The notes under the pieces are model-generated. The model was not told the DNA's origin. It saw only the letters and a list, made by a program, of their open reading frames with translations, and ran no database searches. This document shows positions 17,902 through 25,918 of a stretch of DNA of 64,000 nucleotides, one piece after another (the first letter of the stretch is position 1; each line of letters opens with the position of its first letter). The stretch is taken from contig NZ_PNFF01000002.1 of the NCBI RefSeq assembly GCF_028888695.1, forward strand, positions 124,001 to 188,000. Reading direction: 5' to 3'. Both the position numbers and the translations under genes were made by a program. Origin of the DNA: Bacillus methanolicus. Lineage in GTDB: Bacteria > Bacillota > Bacilli > Bacillales > Cytobacillaceae.

Positions 17902-17945
17902 AAAAAAATAAATCAGTATTTTTTATACTGATTCATTTATTTTTC
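17902..17945. terminator. Terminator between the YaaR-like gene and flgN
   Basis: Perfect 9-bp arms AATCAGTAT and ATACTGATT flanked by A and T runs on both sides. It separates the inserted flagellin module from flgN-flgK-flgL. Confidence 0.8.
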
Positions 17946-17986
17946 CTATGTTTACTATCGGCTGACGACAAAGAATGTTAATAGAC

Positions 17987-18424
17987 TTATGTATAAATAT
18001 TAATTAATAATCCTTGAATTTCGCCTACAAGATTAAGAATTTCCAGCCCTTTCTTTTCTTTTTCCAAAACGGCGTTTGTTAGGTCGATCAGCTTTTTGTC
18101 CACTTCCTTCACAATTTTATAGACCTTTGTGCGGCCGCGCCTGTTAAATCCCCGCTGCTCTTCTAGCTTTAAACCGTTGTTGACGGCATCCTCCATAAAC
18201 TGTTTCACAAGTTTCTTGTATTTTTTCAAATCTTCAATCGTTCTTGATTCTGAAAGTTTTTTCCCTTGATCTTCGATTTCCTTCATCATTTTTGTCATTT
18301 TTTCATATAAAATATTCTCACGCTTTTTTGACATTACTTCAGTAAAGGAGACCGATTCTGTCGCTGCTTCTTCTTTCTTTTGAACACGGCTTATTCCAGT
18401 CTTTGAGACTCTTTGCACTTCCAT
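17987..18424 (-). CDS. YaaR-like (DUF327) protein
   Basis: 145 residues, basic and helical, with a disordered N terminus followed by a coiled-coil-like segment (LSESRTIEDLKKYKKLVKQF) and FNRRGRTKVYKIVKEVDKKL. This fits the YaaR/DUF327 family, which in B. subtilis is encoded away from the flagellar region and has no established role. Here it is the last gene of the second flagellin module, flanked by terminators on both sides. Confidence 0.75.
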   Translation of the reverse strand: MEVQRVSKTGISRVQKKEEAATESVSFTEVMSKKRENILYEKMTKMMKEIEDQGKKLSESRTIEDLKKYKKLVKQFMEDAVNNGLKLEEQRGFNRRGRTKVYKIVKEVDKKLIDLTNAVLEKEKKGLEILNLVGEIQGLLINIYT

Positions 18425-18460
18425 TGTAAGTACACCACCTATTTTTCCTTACTGCTATTA

Positions 18461-18501
18461 TAAAAGAGAAAAGAGGAGAAGCCTATATGACTCACTCCTC
18501 T
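18461..18501 (-). terminator. Terminator of the second flagellin gene
   Basis: Arms AGAGGAG and CTCCTCT lie 9 bases after the flagellin stop; the minus strand continues into TTTTCTCTTTTA. Confidence 0.75.
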
Positions 18502-18509
18502 AATTAAGA

Positions 18510-20315
18510 CTATTTCAGCAATTGTAAAATTCCTTGCGGCAGCTGGTTGGATTGAGCAAGCATAGCTTGTCCAGCTTGGTTTAAAATATTGTTTCTTGTA
18601 AAGTTTGTCATCTCTTCTGCCATATCGAGGTCCCTGATACGTGATTCAGCAGATGTTAAATTTTCATTCGCTGTTTGTAAGTTGTTCGTTGTATGTTCTA
18701 AACGGTTTTGGATCGCACCAAGTTTGCTTCGTTCAGTCGAAACGAGCTTAATTGCATTATCAAAAATATCAATTGCTGCTCTTGCCGCTTCTACCGACAT
18801 CACATCAACACCGGCTTGTGCATTAAATCCCGGAGCTGTCGGCGTGCCATTAGCATTGCGCCCGATGCCAAGAGATGCTGCATCCATCACGCTTATAGAC
18901 ACAGCCAATGATTCAGAACTGTTCGCTCCAATTTGAAACTCTAATGAAAGATCTTTTCCTTTATTGGCTTCGAAGTCACCGTCGTGTAATTCAATTTCCA
19001 AACCAACTGGAGGGGTATCCTCTGTAAAAGTTGTACCCAAAATCAATGTAGTTCCAACAACATCAAATGTATTGGCGAGATTTTTAACTGGTTCATTTGT
19101 TGTGTCTAATTGAGCTTTAGTTAAAATGCCTTTAATCTCATCAAGTACTTTAAAAATATCTTTTCCTTTAATATTAATTTGTGCAGAAGTTCCAGATGTA
19201 TAAGCAGGTGCTGGTGCTGTTGTATCGATAAAATCAATTGTCAGTCCATCAATTACTAATTTATCTCCGGCTTTCGGCATTTCCGAGAATGTGATTGTAA
19301 AAGAATTTGCATTCAAGGCGTTTTCTTTCGCAACGAAAGTTGTTACTGATGTTGTTGAATCAGCCGGGTCTACGAATTGAACTCCATCCGTAGCAAGGAA
19401 ATCTGTATTTACTGCAATATTTTTTGCATCCTTTGGAGACATGTTGTTTTTTGTCGTTAACGTCAATGTGCCATTTTGGATTGTACCGTTGCCAGGGTCC
19501 GCATCATCTACTGCATCTACTTTGACCACATTAAATAATGTTCCATCATTATCTTCGATTGCAGATTTTAATTTAGACATTAACGTATTGATATTATCTT
19601 TAATATCCGTATCATTTGAAATAGTTTTCCACTCAGCAGTAGTTAAATTTACTGCAATATTATTTCCGGTAACGCCCGATGAACTTCCATCTGTAATATC
19701 TATTTCATAAGTTTTTCCATTAATCGTAAATGTCTTACCTTCTAAATCACTAGTTGTTAATGCACCAAAATCTTTTGAAAAATCGATAACAACTGAAGCG
19801 GGATCAGTTGGTATTGCTGTAACTAAACCTTTCCATACGCCATTTCCTGTGTAGTTAACCTGGCTTGAGTTAATATCCGCAAAAGCACGTCCTTTTTCAG
19901 AGCCGCTAAATAGTTTCTTTTGGTTAAATTGGGTTGTGTCAGCGATTCGATCGATTTCTTGTGTTAGTTGATTGATTTCATCTTGGATCGCTTGACGGTC
20001 CTGTTCCTCTAAAGTTCCGTTAGCTGCCTGGACGGATAATTCTCTCATTCTTTGCAAAATACTATGTACTTCACCTAAAGCACCTTCACCTGTTTGGATA
20101 AGTGAGATGGCGTCTAATGTATTTCTTTCTGCCATGTTTAAACCTCGGATTTGCGAGCGCATTTTTTCTGAAATTGCAAGTCCGGCCGCATCGTCAGCTG
20201 CTCTGTTAATTCGCAAGCCTGATGAGAGTTTTTCTAAACTTTTTGATGTTTGAAACATTGTTTGCGATAAATTGCGGTAGGCGTTCAATGCTTGAATGTT
20301 GTGATTAATTCTCAT
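18510..20315 (-). CDS. Second flagellin, large variable domain
   Basis: 601 residues, intact and intron-free. It has the conserved D0/D1 ends: MRINHNIQALNAYRNLSQ at the start and RIRDLDMAEEMTNFTRNN to GILQLLK at the end. The central part (about residues 140-500) is much longer than in the intron-split flagellin and rich in Thr, Asp and Asn, typical of surface-exposed variable domains. Its ribosome site (GAGGGG) lies inside the end of the upstream fliS paralogue, so the pair is translationally linked. It is probably a minor, alternative or phase-specific filament subunit. Confidence 0.95.
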   Translation of the reverse strand: MRINHNIQALNAYRNLSQTMFQTSKSLEKLSSGLRINRAADDAAGLAISEKMRSQIRGLNMAERNTLDAISLIQTGEGALGEVHSILQRMRELSVQAANGTLEEQDRQAIQDEINQLTQEIDRIADTTQFNQKKLFSGSEKGRAFADINSSQVNYTGNGVWKGLVTAIPTDPASVVIDFSKDFGALTTSDLEGKTFTINGKTYEIDITDGSSSGVTGNNIAVNLTTAEWKTISNDTDIKDNINTLMSKLKSAIEDNDGTLFNVVKVDAVDDADPGNGTIQNGTLTLTTKNNMSPKDAKNIAVNTDFLATDGVQFVDPADSTTSVTTFVAKENALNANSFTITFSEMPKAGDKLVIDGLTIDFIDTTAPAPAYTSGTSAQINIKGKDIFKVLDEIKGILTKAQLDTTNEPVKNLANTFDVVGTTLILGTTFTEDTPPVGLEIELHDGDFEANKGKDLSLEFQIGANSSESLAVSISVMDAASLGIGRNANGTPTAPGFNAQAGVDVMSVEAARAAIDIFDNAIKLVSTERSKLGAIQNRLEHTTNNLQTANENLTSAESRIRDLDMAEEMTNFTRNNILNQAGQAMLAQSNQLPQGILQLLK

Positions 20316-20319
20316 CGTT

Positions 20320-20775
20320 TTATTTCCCCTCTTCCACCGTGTTTGTTTCTCTTTCCATCACCATAACATGCTGCTCATATGCACTTGTTCGTTTGCGAAT
20401 TAGCGTTTGTTTATGGCTTGGTTTATTTTTCATCGCTTCATTCCAAGCACTGGCAATTCTCTCAGAAATCGATAATACTTCTTGAATGATCGAAATATCT
20501 TTTTTCATGTTTCCTTCTATGACTCGATCGGCCATATAGTTATAGAGGGCATCCAACTGGTCGGCAATAATGCCGGCTTCATAGTTTAATCCCACACCTA
20601 AACGGTGCAAAATATCATTTACTTTTTGCAATTTCTTATTCGCATCAATATATCTGTTATTCTTTATATCCTCTATTGAACCGTTCAAATTGTCGATCAA
20701 GACCTCATAAAGAAGAGATGTCAGCTCTTGTGAACTCTTTTGATAGATAAATTCTTCTGTTAGAAATTCCATCAT
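20320..20775 (-). CDS. FliS paralogue, chaperone for the second flagellin
   Basis: 151 residues with the FliS pattern (QELTSLLYEVLIDNLNGSI, then ADQLDALYNYMADRVIEGN) but divergent from the canonical FliS at 7.7 kb, and with an added basic C-terminal tail (HKQTLIRKRTSAYEQ). It directly precedes the second flagellin gene and follows a sigma-D-type promoter. A dedicated chaperone is the natural reading, inferred from family and position. Confidence 0.85.
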   Translation of the reverse strand: MMEFLTEEFIYQKSSQELTSLLYEVLIDNLNGSIEDIKNNRYIDANKKLQKVNDILHRLGVGLNYEAGIIADQLDALYNYMADRVIEGNMKKDISIIQEVLSISERIASAWNEAMKNKPSHKQTLIRKRTSAYEQHVMVMERETNTVEEGK

Positions 20776-20834
20776 TTTTGCCCCCTGATTGTTTCAACCT
20801 GACCTTTATAAATTTAAAGAATCTTCAATTTTAA

Positions 20835-20860
20835 TTATCGACCGCATACGCCAAATTTTA
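20835..20860 (-). promoter_or_regulatory. Sigma-D-type promoter of fliS2-flagellin 2
   Basis: TAAA (20857-20860), 14 bases, then GTCGATAA (20835-20842) on the minus strand. It matches the hag promoter in spacing and in seven of eight -10 bases. The TAAA overlaps the stop codon of the FlhB-like gene. Confidence 0.8.
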
Positions 20861-21154
20861 ATAACTGTTTTCCATTTCTTCGACAAGAAGCAAAATTTCC
20901 GCAATAACTGAATATAATTGCGGAGGGATACTCTCGCCTAAATCTATGTCTAATAGATTTTGCAAAAGGTTTGCATCCTCTTGCATATAAATGTTATGTT
21001 CTTTTGCCATTTCAATGATCTTCATGGCTAAATGGCCTCTTCCTTGCGCGACAACAGTTGGAATACTACCTTCATTCTCGTCAAAACGGATTACCGCAGC
21101 AGAAGGTCCGTTTATTTGTTTACGATTTTTTTGATTAAAATATTGGGATCTCAT
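20858..21154 (-). CDS. FlhB C-terminal domain homologue (YlqH/FlhX type)
   Basis: 98 residues matching only the cytoplasmic domain of the export gate protein FlhB: PTVVAQGRGHLAMKIIEMAK and IPPQLYSVIAEILLLV. The NPTH autocleavage motif of FlhB is absent; the sequence at that place reads NGPSAAVIRFDE. There is no membrane domain. In B. subtilis a similar pair (ylqG-ylqH) lies elsewhere. Its start overlaps the stop of the FliK-like gene (ATGA), so the two are coupled, as expected if they interact. Confidence 0.85.
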   Translation of the reverse strand: MRSQYFNQKNRKQINGPSAAVIRFDENEGSIPTVVAQGRGHLAMKIIEMAKEHNIYMQEDANLLQNLLDIDLGESIPPQLYSVIAEILLLVEEMENSY

Positions 21155-23631
21155 ACTGTAAAATCGTATCCTCTCTCGGTAAACTTAGGCAAAGTCAAGG
21201 GTTTTACTTGTTTTTTCGGCTCTTCTTTTCCGCTTTCATTTGAAAGTTTTGTAAATTGAATGGTTCCAATGTTATAGCCGATTTCCTTCAAGCGTTCCTT
21301 TGCTTTTAGTGCAAGCGGCTCGATCTTTTCTTTAAAATCCGGTTTGTCATTTTTGATTGTTATAGAAAGCGTTCGGTCCACAGAGGACAGCATAATCCCT
21401 ACTTCCCCTAGCTTCTTAGTTTCCAATAAGAAATATAATCTGCAATTTTCCCAATCGACTTTCTGCTGGTCGTTCTTAGAATTTACAAATATTTTTACTT
21501 GTTCAGTTTTATCTTGTAATAGGAAAGGCAGTGTGAACATCATACTCTGGAGAGTTGATGTATCTGTTTTGCTCAACAGTTGCTGCCCAGTTAACTGGGT
21601 CACTAATTGCTCTGCCTTTTGTAAAAGAGGGTGTTCAGCATCCGACTGAATGAGTTTAAGCAATATGCCTTTTATAGAAGAATCCGATCCTTCTTGGCTT
21701 TGTCCCTTTAAAACTAATGAATGCGCCTGTTCTGCTTCATAGGTCAAACCCAGATTTTTCAAATGTTCATAAACTTGTCTGGCAGATGGAACATCCTTCA
21801 CAGCCTGCATGGATGAATGTATCGTATAAACGAGCTGCTTTGGCAAAGATGGTTGTTCAAGTTGAAAGAGATGTTTAGATACGAAATGTTTTACACGTAT
21901 GTCTGATGGCTTAAACATTAATTTGTCTACCGTATTTTTTACATCATGAACGATTTTCGAAGCCTGGGCGTAATCTCCCCTTTGCAGCAACTTTTTTGCT
22001 TCTGCCAATAGTGAGCTAGCTCTTAAAAGTTTTTTCTCTGTTTCCATGTCGGTATAAAGCATAGCATCGCTTTTTAAAATGGCCTTGTCTAGCTGTTTAA
22101 TCGTTGCTTCCAATAATGGCTTTGCTTGAACGATGGCACGAGTTTTAAGTTGGTCAATTAGAGTTTGAAAGGTTTGCAGATTTTTCGTAATATCCCTTTT
22201 AACTTCTTTGAAATCAATTGCCATTTGCGAAAGCTTTTTCGTAATGGACGTAACAATGAAATCTTTTGACTGGATTGGCAGTGAAGAAATGAACTCTTCA
22301 TTTAGCTTGTATATGTCTGCTAGCGCATGCCCTTGTTGTTGAACGGCTTGGTCAATGTTTTCAGTTTGAATTTGACTTATAGTTGCCATTAGTTCCTGTC
22401 TAGAAGCTAATTCACGGCCTGTTTCGGCATATTGAACCGCCTTTGTCAAAGATGCTTTAAGCTTGTATGACTGGTCATGTGGCAGCGACGAGATCAGTTC
22501 ATTCTTGATCATTGCAAAAATTTTTTGTATGTCCGGTTCCTTTTTTAATGCATTGATAACAAGTTGGAGATTAGATAATTTCGTTGGTTCGTTTTGCACA
22601 TCTAAAGACTGAAGTTTTTCTAACAAGCTCGTTTTTGCGAAATTTTCCAATTTAAGCGCGTATTCTATACTTGGCTGAAAATTGCTGGACTCCATCACTT
22701 CTTTAGACAGCTGATTTCTAAGAAAATTTACGATATCACGAATGCTTTCCCCATGTTGAATCAAATTCTTGACTTTCGATAAAAGATTAAGATCTTTCAA
22801 TATTTCCGTCGATTGTACAGCTTCCAAAATTTTATGTGAACCAGCGCGATATAATTGTTCCGCTTGGGTGAATAGTTTTTTAATATTTTCTGGAACGGAA
22901 GAATCTATTTTTTTTAAAAGTGATATAGCTTCTGCCAATTTTGATTCCTGTAAAGCACGGCGGATTTGGTTTATACTTTCTTGAAGGTCGGTTGATTGGC
23001 TGGCCATAAATACTTTTTCGTTCATAAATGAGTTGGAGGCGGAGCTTTGTTTTTTTTCAGGGGCTATTTCGCTGATTAAATCATTTAATTTTTCACTAAA
23101 ATCAGTCCCATGAAGAGCTTTGTGTACGGCTTTGATTTGCACAGGCGAAAATTCGAGCCTTTTATTTGCCATAGATGCTATCGTTTCCAATTTCTGTTCA
23201 ATCGACCCAAATCCTTTTTCTATAAAAGAAGCTAGCTGCATGAATGTATTTTTCGTAACAGGGATTCCTTTATCAATCAGAATATCGACGGCCCTTTTCA
23301 CATCTGCCCTCAGCTGCTGTCTAAGATTTATTCCTTCTGCCAAATGTAAAGGTCCTGTCTTTATTTGCTGTAAAGCCGGGTTAGTTTCGGAAATTACTTT
23401 AGCAACAGGGATTGGCTCGTCTGTATCAGTTATTTCAATAACAACTTTTCCATTTAGGGGAAGATGCCCCTGAATTTTTACTCTTACATCTTCGCCTTTT
23501 ATTTGCAGGATTGCTTCATCATTAGGCAACCGTTCTTTCACAACTGCATGAAATATTTCCCATTCTTTAATTAAAAGAGGCTTGTCATTTTGGACATATG
23601 ATGCGAACTTCGGTTCGTTTGTTACTTGCAT
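21151..23631 (-). CDS. FliK-like / YlqG-like large protein
   Basis: About 826 residues. An N-terminal beta-rich segment (about 20-80, GEDVRVKIQGHLPLNGKVV) is followed by a very long helical middle. A C-terminal domain (about 690-790; LGEVGIMLSSVDRTLSITIK) resembles the hook-length control domain of FliK. The start at 23631 follows GAGGAAGG. The family fit to YlqG or FliK is from pattern and from the coupled FlhB-like gene; the middle is much longer than in either. It may set substrate switching or length for the second flagellin, but this is inference. Confidence 0.7.
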   Translation of the reverse strand: MQVTNEPKFASYVQNDKPLLIKEWEIFHAVVKERLPNDEAILQIKGEDVRVKIQGHLPLNGKVVIEITDTDEPIPVAKVISETNPALQQIKTGPLHLAEGINLRQQLRADVKRAVDILIDKGIPVTKNTFMQLASFIEKGFGSIEQKLETIASMANKRLEFSPVQIKAVHKALHGTDFSEKLNDLISEIAPEKKQSSASNSFMNEKVFMASQSTDLQESINQIRRALQESKLAEAISLLKKIDSSVPENIKKLFTQAEQLYRAGSHKILEAVQSTEILKDLNLLSKVKNLIQHGESIRDIVNFLRNQLSKEVMESSNFQPSIEYALKLENFAKTSLLEKLQSLDVQNEPTKLSNLQLVINALKKEPDIQKIFAMIKNELISSLPHDQSYKLKASLTKAVQYAETGRELASRQELMATISQIQTENIDQAVQQQGHALADIYKLNEEFISSLPIQSKDFIVTSITKKLSQMAIDFKEVKRDITKNLQTFQTLIDQLKTRAIVQAKPLLEATIKQLDKAILKSDAMLYTDMETEKKLLRASSLLAEAKKLLQRGDYAQASKIVHDVKNTVDKLMFKPSDIRVKHFVSKHLFQLEQPSLPKQLVYTIHSSMQAVKDVPSARQVYEHLKNLGLTYEAEQAHSLVLKGQSQEGSDSSIKGILLKLIQSDAEHPLLQKAEQLVTQLTGQQLLSKTDTSTLQSMMFTLPFLLQDKTEQVKIFVNSKNDQQKVDWENCRLYFLLETKKLGEVGIMLSSVDRTLSITIKNDKPDFKEKIEPLALKAKERLKEIGYNIGTIQFTKLSNESGKEEPKKQVKPLTLPKFTERGYDFTV

Positions 23632-23756
23632 TCCTTCCTCACACTCCGCCGATAGGAAATCCATTTTAGAACACTATCAGGCCGCCTCGCTTTTGTAACA
23701 CAGCTGACCCTTCATCTTTTTTCTGATATCTTGGCATTTAGCCCTTTGTTCAGTAT

Positions 23757-24023
23757 CTATTTCTTAAAATAAAATTGATAAATTCCCTTTGCGATTTCTT
23801 TTGGGTTTGGTTTATAAGTGCCGTTTTCAACTTGCATTTTCAGTTCATTTACTTTTACTTGCCGTTCGTTTTCAAGTTGCAAAACTAGCTGAAGCTCTTT
23901 GGCTTCAGTAGATATTTCAACTTTATCCGCTTTCTTGCCGGCTGATCTTTCCACTTGGTTGAGCTTATCCATTTGCCGTTTATAAGGATTGACTCCAGAC
24001 GGTCCAAAGTTATTGATTTTCAT
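23757..24023 (-). CDS. flgM: Anti-sigma-D factor FlgM
   Basis: 88 residues, MKINNFGPSGVNPYKRQ at the start and NGTYKPNPKEIAKGIYQFY at the end, the sigma-binding region. It holds sigma-D inactive until hook completion. Here it is first of a run that continues into the inserted second flagellin module instead of flgN. A candidate sigma-D promoter lies just upstream. Confidence 0.95.
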   Translation of the reverse strand: MKINNFGPSGVNPYKRQMDKLNQVERSAGKKADKVEISTEAKELQLVLQLENERQVKVNELKMQVENGTYKPNPKEIAKGIYQFYFKK

Positions 24024-24065
24024 CGTTTTCCCTCACTTTCGTTCCGAACAATATCTTTAACTCTA

Positions 24066-24093
24066 TTATCGGATAAAAGCGGCTGAATTTTTA
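24066..24093 (-). promoter_or_regulatory. Candidate sigma-D promoter of flgM
   Basis: TCCGATAA (24066-24073) preceded by TAAA 16 bases upstream, or AAAA at 14 bases. It lies about 45 bases before the flgM start, where B. subtilis also has motility-sigma control. Confidence 0.5.
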
Positions 24094-24144
24094 TATGAAA
24101 ATAAAATTTACATCTTTTATCCTAAAATTCGTAAAGGGATCATA

Positions 24145-24190
24145 CTAAGATTATTGAAGGCTTATAAACGTGATCGAAGGCTCATATATT
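24145..24190. repeat. GCTCATA repeat units left of the IS110 fragment
   Basis: Two units (GGCTTATAAACGTGATCGAA and GGCTCATATA...) of the 20-bp family, separated from the main array at 24.4 kb by the transposase fragment. Confidence 0.6.
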
Positions 24191-24198
24191 TTTTTAAA

Positions 24199-24297
24199 GC
24201 CCCAGTAAACAGGATCCTTTCTTCCTTCTTCAGCAATAGCCACAGCAATCTTTTCTTTTGAGACGTCTAAACCAACATATTTTATGGTATCCTTCAT
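24199..24297 (-). pseudogene. IS110-family transposase, N-terminal fragment
   Basis: 33 residues starting MKDTIKYVGLDVSKEKIAVA, the typical N terminus of IS110 transposases with the first Asp of the DEDD site (GLDVSK). It has a ribosome site (GGAGCTAG) and then breaks off into repeat sequence. The 100 bases upstream probably include the left end of the element, where the IS110 group encodes its bridge RNA; I could not define that RNA. Confidence 0.85.
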
Positions 24298-24404
24298 AAT
24301 AACTAGCTCCTTCCGTAATGTAGCTCTGATTTGGTTTGTTTTTCCTGTCAATTAGTGTAACCAAATTAATCTACGCTGTTACGAGTATGGGGCTAGTTTC
24401 GTTC

Positions 24405-24605
24405 ATGATAACTCATAAAAGTAATCAACGGCTCATATGTTGAAATAAAGGATCATAAGCCGAAATGAAAGCTCATAAAAAGAAATAACGGCTCATAAGA
24501 TCGCATAATGGCTCATAAATCCAAACGAAAGCTCATAACTCCGAACAAAGGATCATATATCAAAATAGAGGCTCATATATGAAATCGAAGGCGCATAACC
24601 CGAAA
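24405..24605. repeat. GCTCATA tandem array A, about 10 units
   Basis: Units of 19-21 bp such as GGCTCATATGTTGAAATAAA and AGCTCATAACTCCGAACAAA. The core G[C/A]TCATA is fixed and the rest is loosely GAAAnnAA. The unit length is not a multiple of three, so the array is not coding. It fills the gap between flgM and yvyF together with the IS110 fragment. Confidence 0.85.
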
Positions 24606-24682
24606 ATATAGATTCAAACCCTTTCCAGCGTATAACATTTTTCCTTGTTAACTACAAAAAAGCCGTATGCGCCTGCATACAG

Positions 24683-25117
24683 CTAGAATTCACGGTTGTG
24701 ATATTTTTTATCTATGACGAAATACGCTCTTTGCTTTTCTCTTTTTTCGATTTCGCGTTTTCGCTCCTCCTCGGCTTCATGCTGCTGAAGCTCTTTGCGG
24801 AGTTCTTCTGTACATGTTTCACAAAGCTTGCCTTCTCTGATTATTTTCCCGCACTTGTCGCACGGATATCCCAGATTTGGGAATTGGGTTAATATTAAAC
24901 GGCCGGTTCGGATAAATTTAAAAATTAACTCCTCTTCGACTCCGGTTGCCTCAACCACCTGCTGAATTGTGGCTGCCCGGTTTTCCCGTTTCCGGATAAA
25001 CTGATAGACGATTTCAAACGCTTTTTCTTCTTCTTTCCAGCATTTTTGGCATATATCGCGAAATTGAGTTTTAACAAAAATTTCACCGCATTTAGGGCAA
25101 TTTGCCAGTTCCCCCAT
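24683..25117 (-). CDS. yvyF: YvyF, flagellar operon zinc protein
   Basis: 144 residues with two zinc-ribbon-like modules: CPKC and CQKC near the N terminus, CDKC and CETC near residues 95-110, then a charged helical tail. A small helical domain (VVEATGVEEELIFKFIRTGRL) lies between. It lies between comFC and flgM as in B. subtilis. Its function is not well established. It is now separated from flgM by the repeat array and IS110 fragment. Confidence 0.9.
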   Translation of the reverse strand: MGELANCPKCGEIFVKTQFRDICQKCWKEEEKAFEIVYQFIRKRENRAATIQQVVEATGVEEELIFKFIRTGRLILTQFPNLGYPCDKCGKIIREGKLCETCTEELRKELQQHEAEEERKREIEKREKQRAYFVIDKKYHNREF

Positions 25118-25198
25118 CCGGTTTCTCCCCCTGTCGAAAAATGTCTCTCTTTATTATAGCTTGCCGAAATAAGGAAAGAAATGAAAATTTTGAGACAT

Positions 25199-25918
25199 TT
25201 ATCCGCGCGCCAGAGTAAGCGAAGTGACTGACGCCGCTCCTGCTTCTTTCAAAACTTTTGCAGCATGTCTGATCGTTGAACCGGTCGTATAGATGTCATC
25301 GACTAGCACGATCTTTTTGTTTAAAACAGAACAGCCTGAATCCAATTGAAACACCTGAGGAAGATGAATCCTTTCGTTCCTCGATTTTTTCGATTGTTTT
25401 TCTGCATGAACACGGGTCAAAACATTTGCCGGAGTAAAACTTGATTCTCTAATTAGTGCTTCCGCCTGATTAAAACCCCGTTCATACAGCCGTTCTTCGC
25501 TTAAAGGGATCGGAACAAGGAGATCATGGTCAATTTCTTGAAGTTTGGCATGCAACGGTGCGGCGAATACTTTTGAAAGAGCATAATCACCGCGAAACTT
25601 ATAACGGGCAATCACTTCTTTTATAAAATCATTGTAATTATAAAGGGAAATATTTTTTTCAAGAAAGCCGCGCCACTCCGAGTCTTCTTCCCAGCGAACA
25701 CAGTCATAGCAAAGATCGTTTTGCCGGTATTGTGCTTCGAGGAGTTCAAAAGGCCGGCTGCACATTTGGCATGTCTCCCCTTCGATAACAGAAAATTGTC
25801 CAAGACATGTTTCACATGTAACAATTCTCGTCTCCCTTTCAAATAACGCCTGCCAGCCTGTAACAGGCACAATTTCCTCATGGCAGATGAAACATAGGTA
25901 ATTTTGAAAAATCTTCAT
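25199..25918 (-). CDS. comFC: Competence protein ComFC, phosphoribosyltransferase-like
   Basis: 239 residues. Cysteine pairs CFIC, CETC, CQMC and CYDC in the first 80 residues form zinc sites. The C-terminal phosphoribosyltransferase motif KIVLVDDIYTTGSTIRHA is intact. ComFC is needed for transformation, with ComFA. Its start overlaps the comFA stop by four bases. B. subtilis has comFB between the two; it is absent here. Confidence 0.95.
   Translation of the reverse strand: MKIFQNYLCFICHEEIVPVTGWQALFERETRIVTCETCLGQFSVIEGETCQMCSRPFELLEAQYRQNDLCYDCVRWEEDSEWRGFLEKNISLYNYNDFIKEVIARYKFRGDYALSKVFAAPLHAKLQEIDHDLLVPIPLSEERLYERGFNQAEALIRESSFTPANVLTRVHAEKQSKKSRNERIHLPQVFQLDSGCSVLNKKIVLVDDIYTTGSTIRHAAKVLKEAGAASVTSLTLARG

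Noticed and set aside
25915-25918. Missing comFB as a deletion of interest
   Set aside because: Direct comFA-comFC overlap without comFB is common in Bacillaceae.
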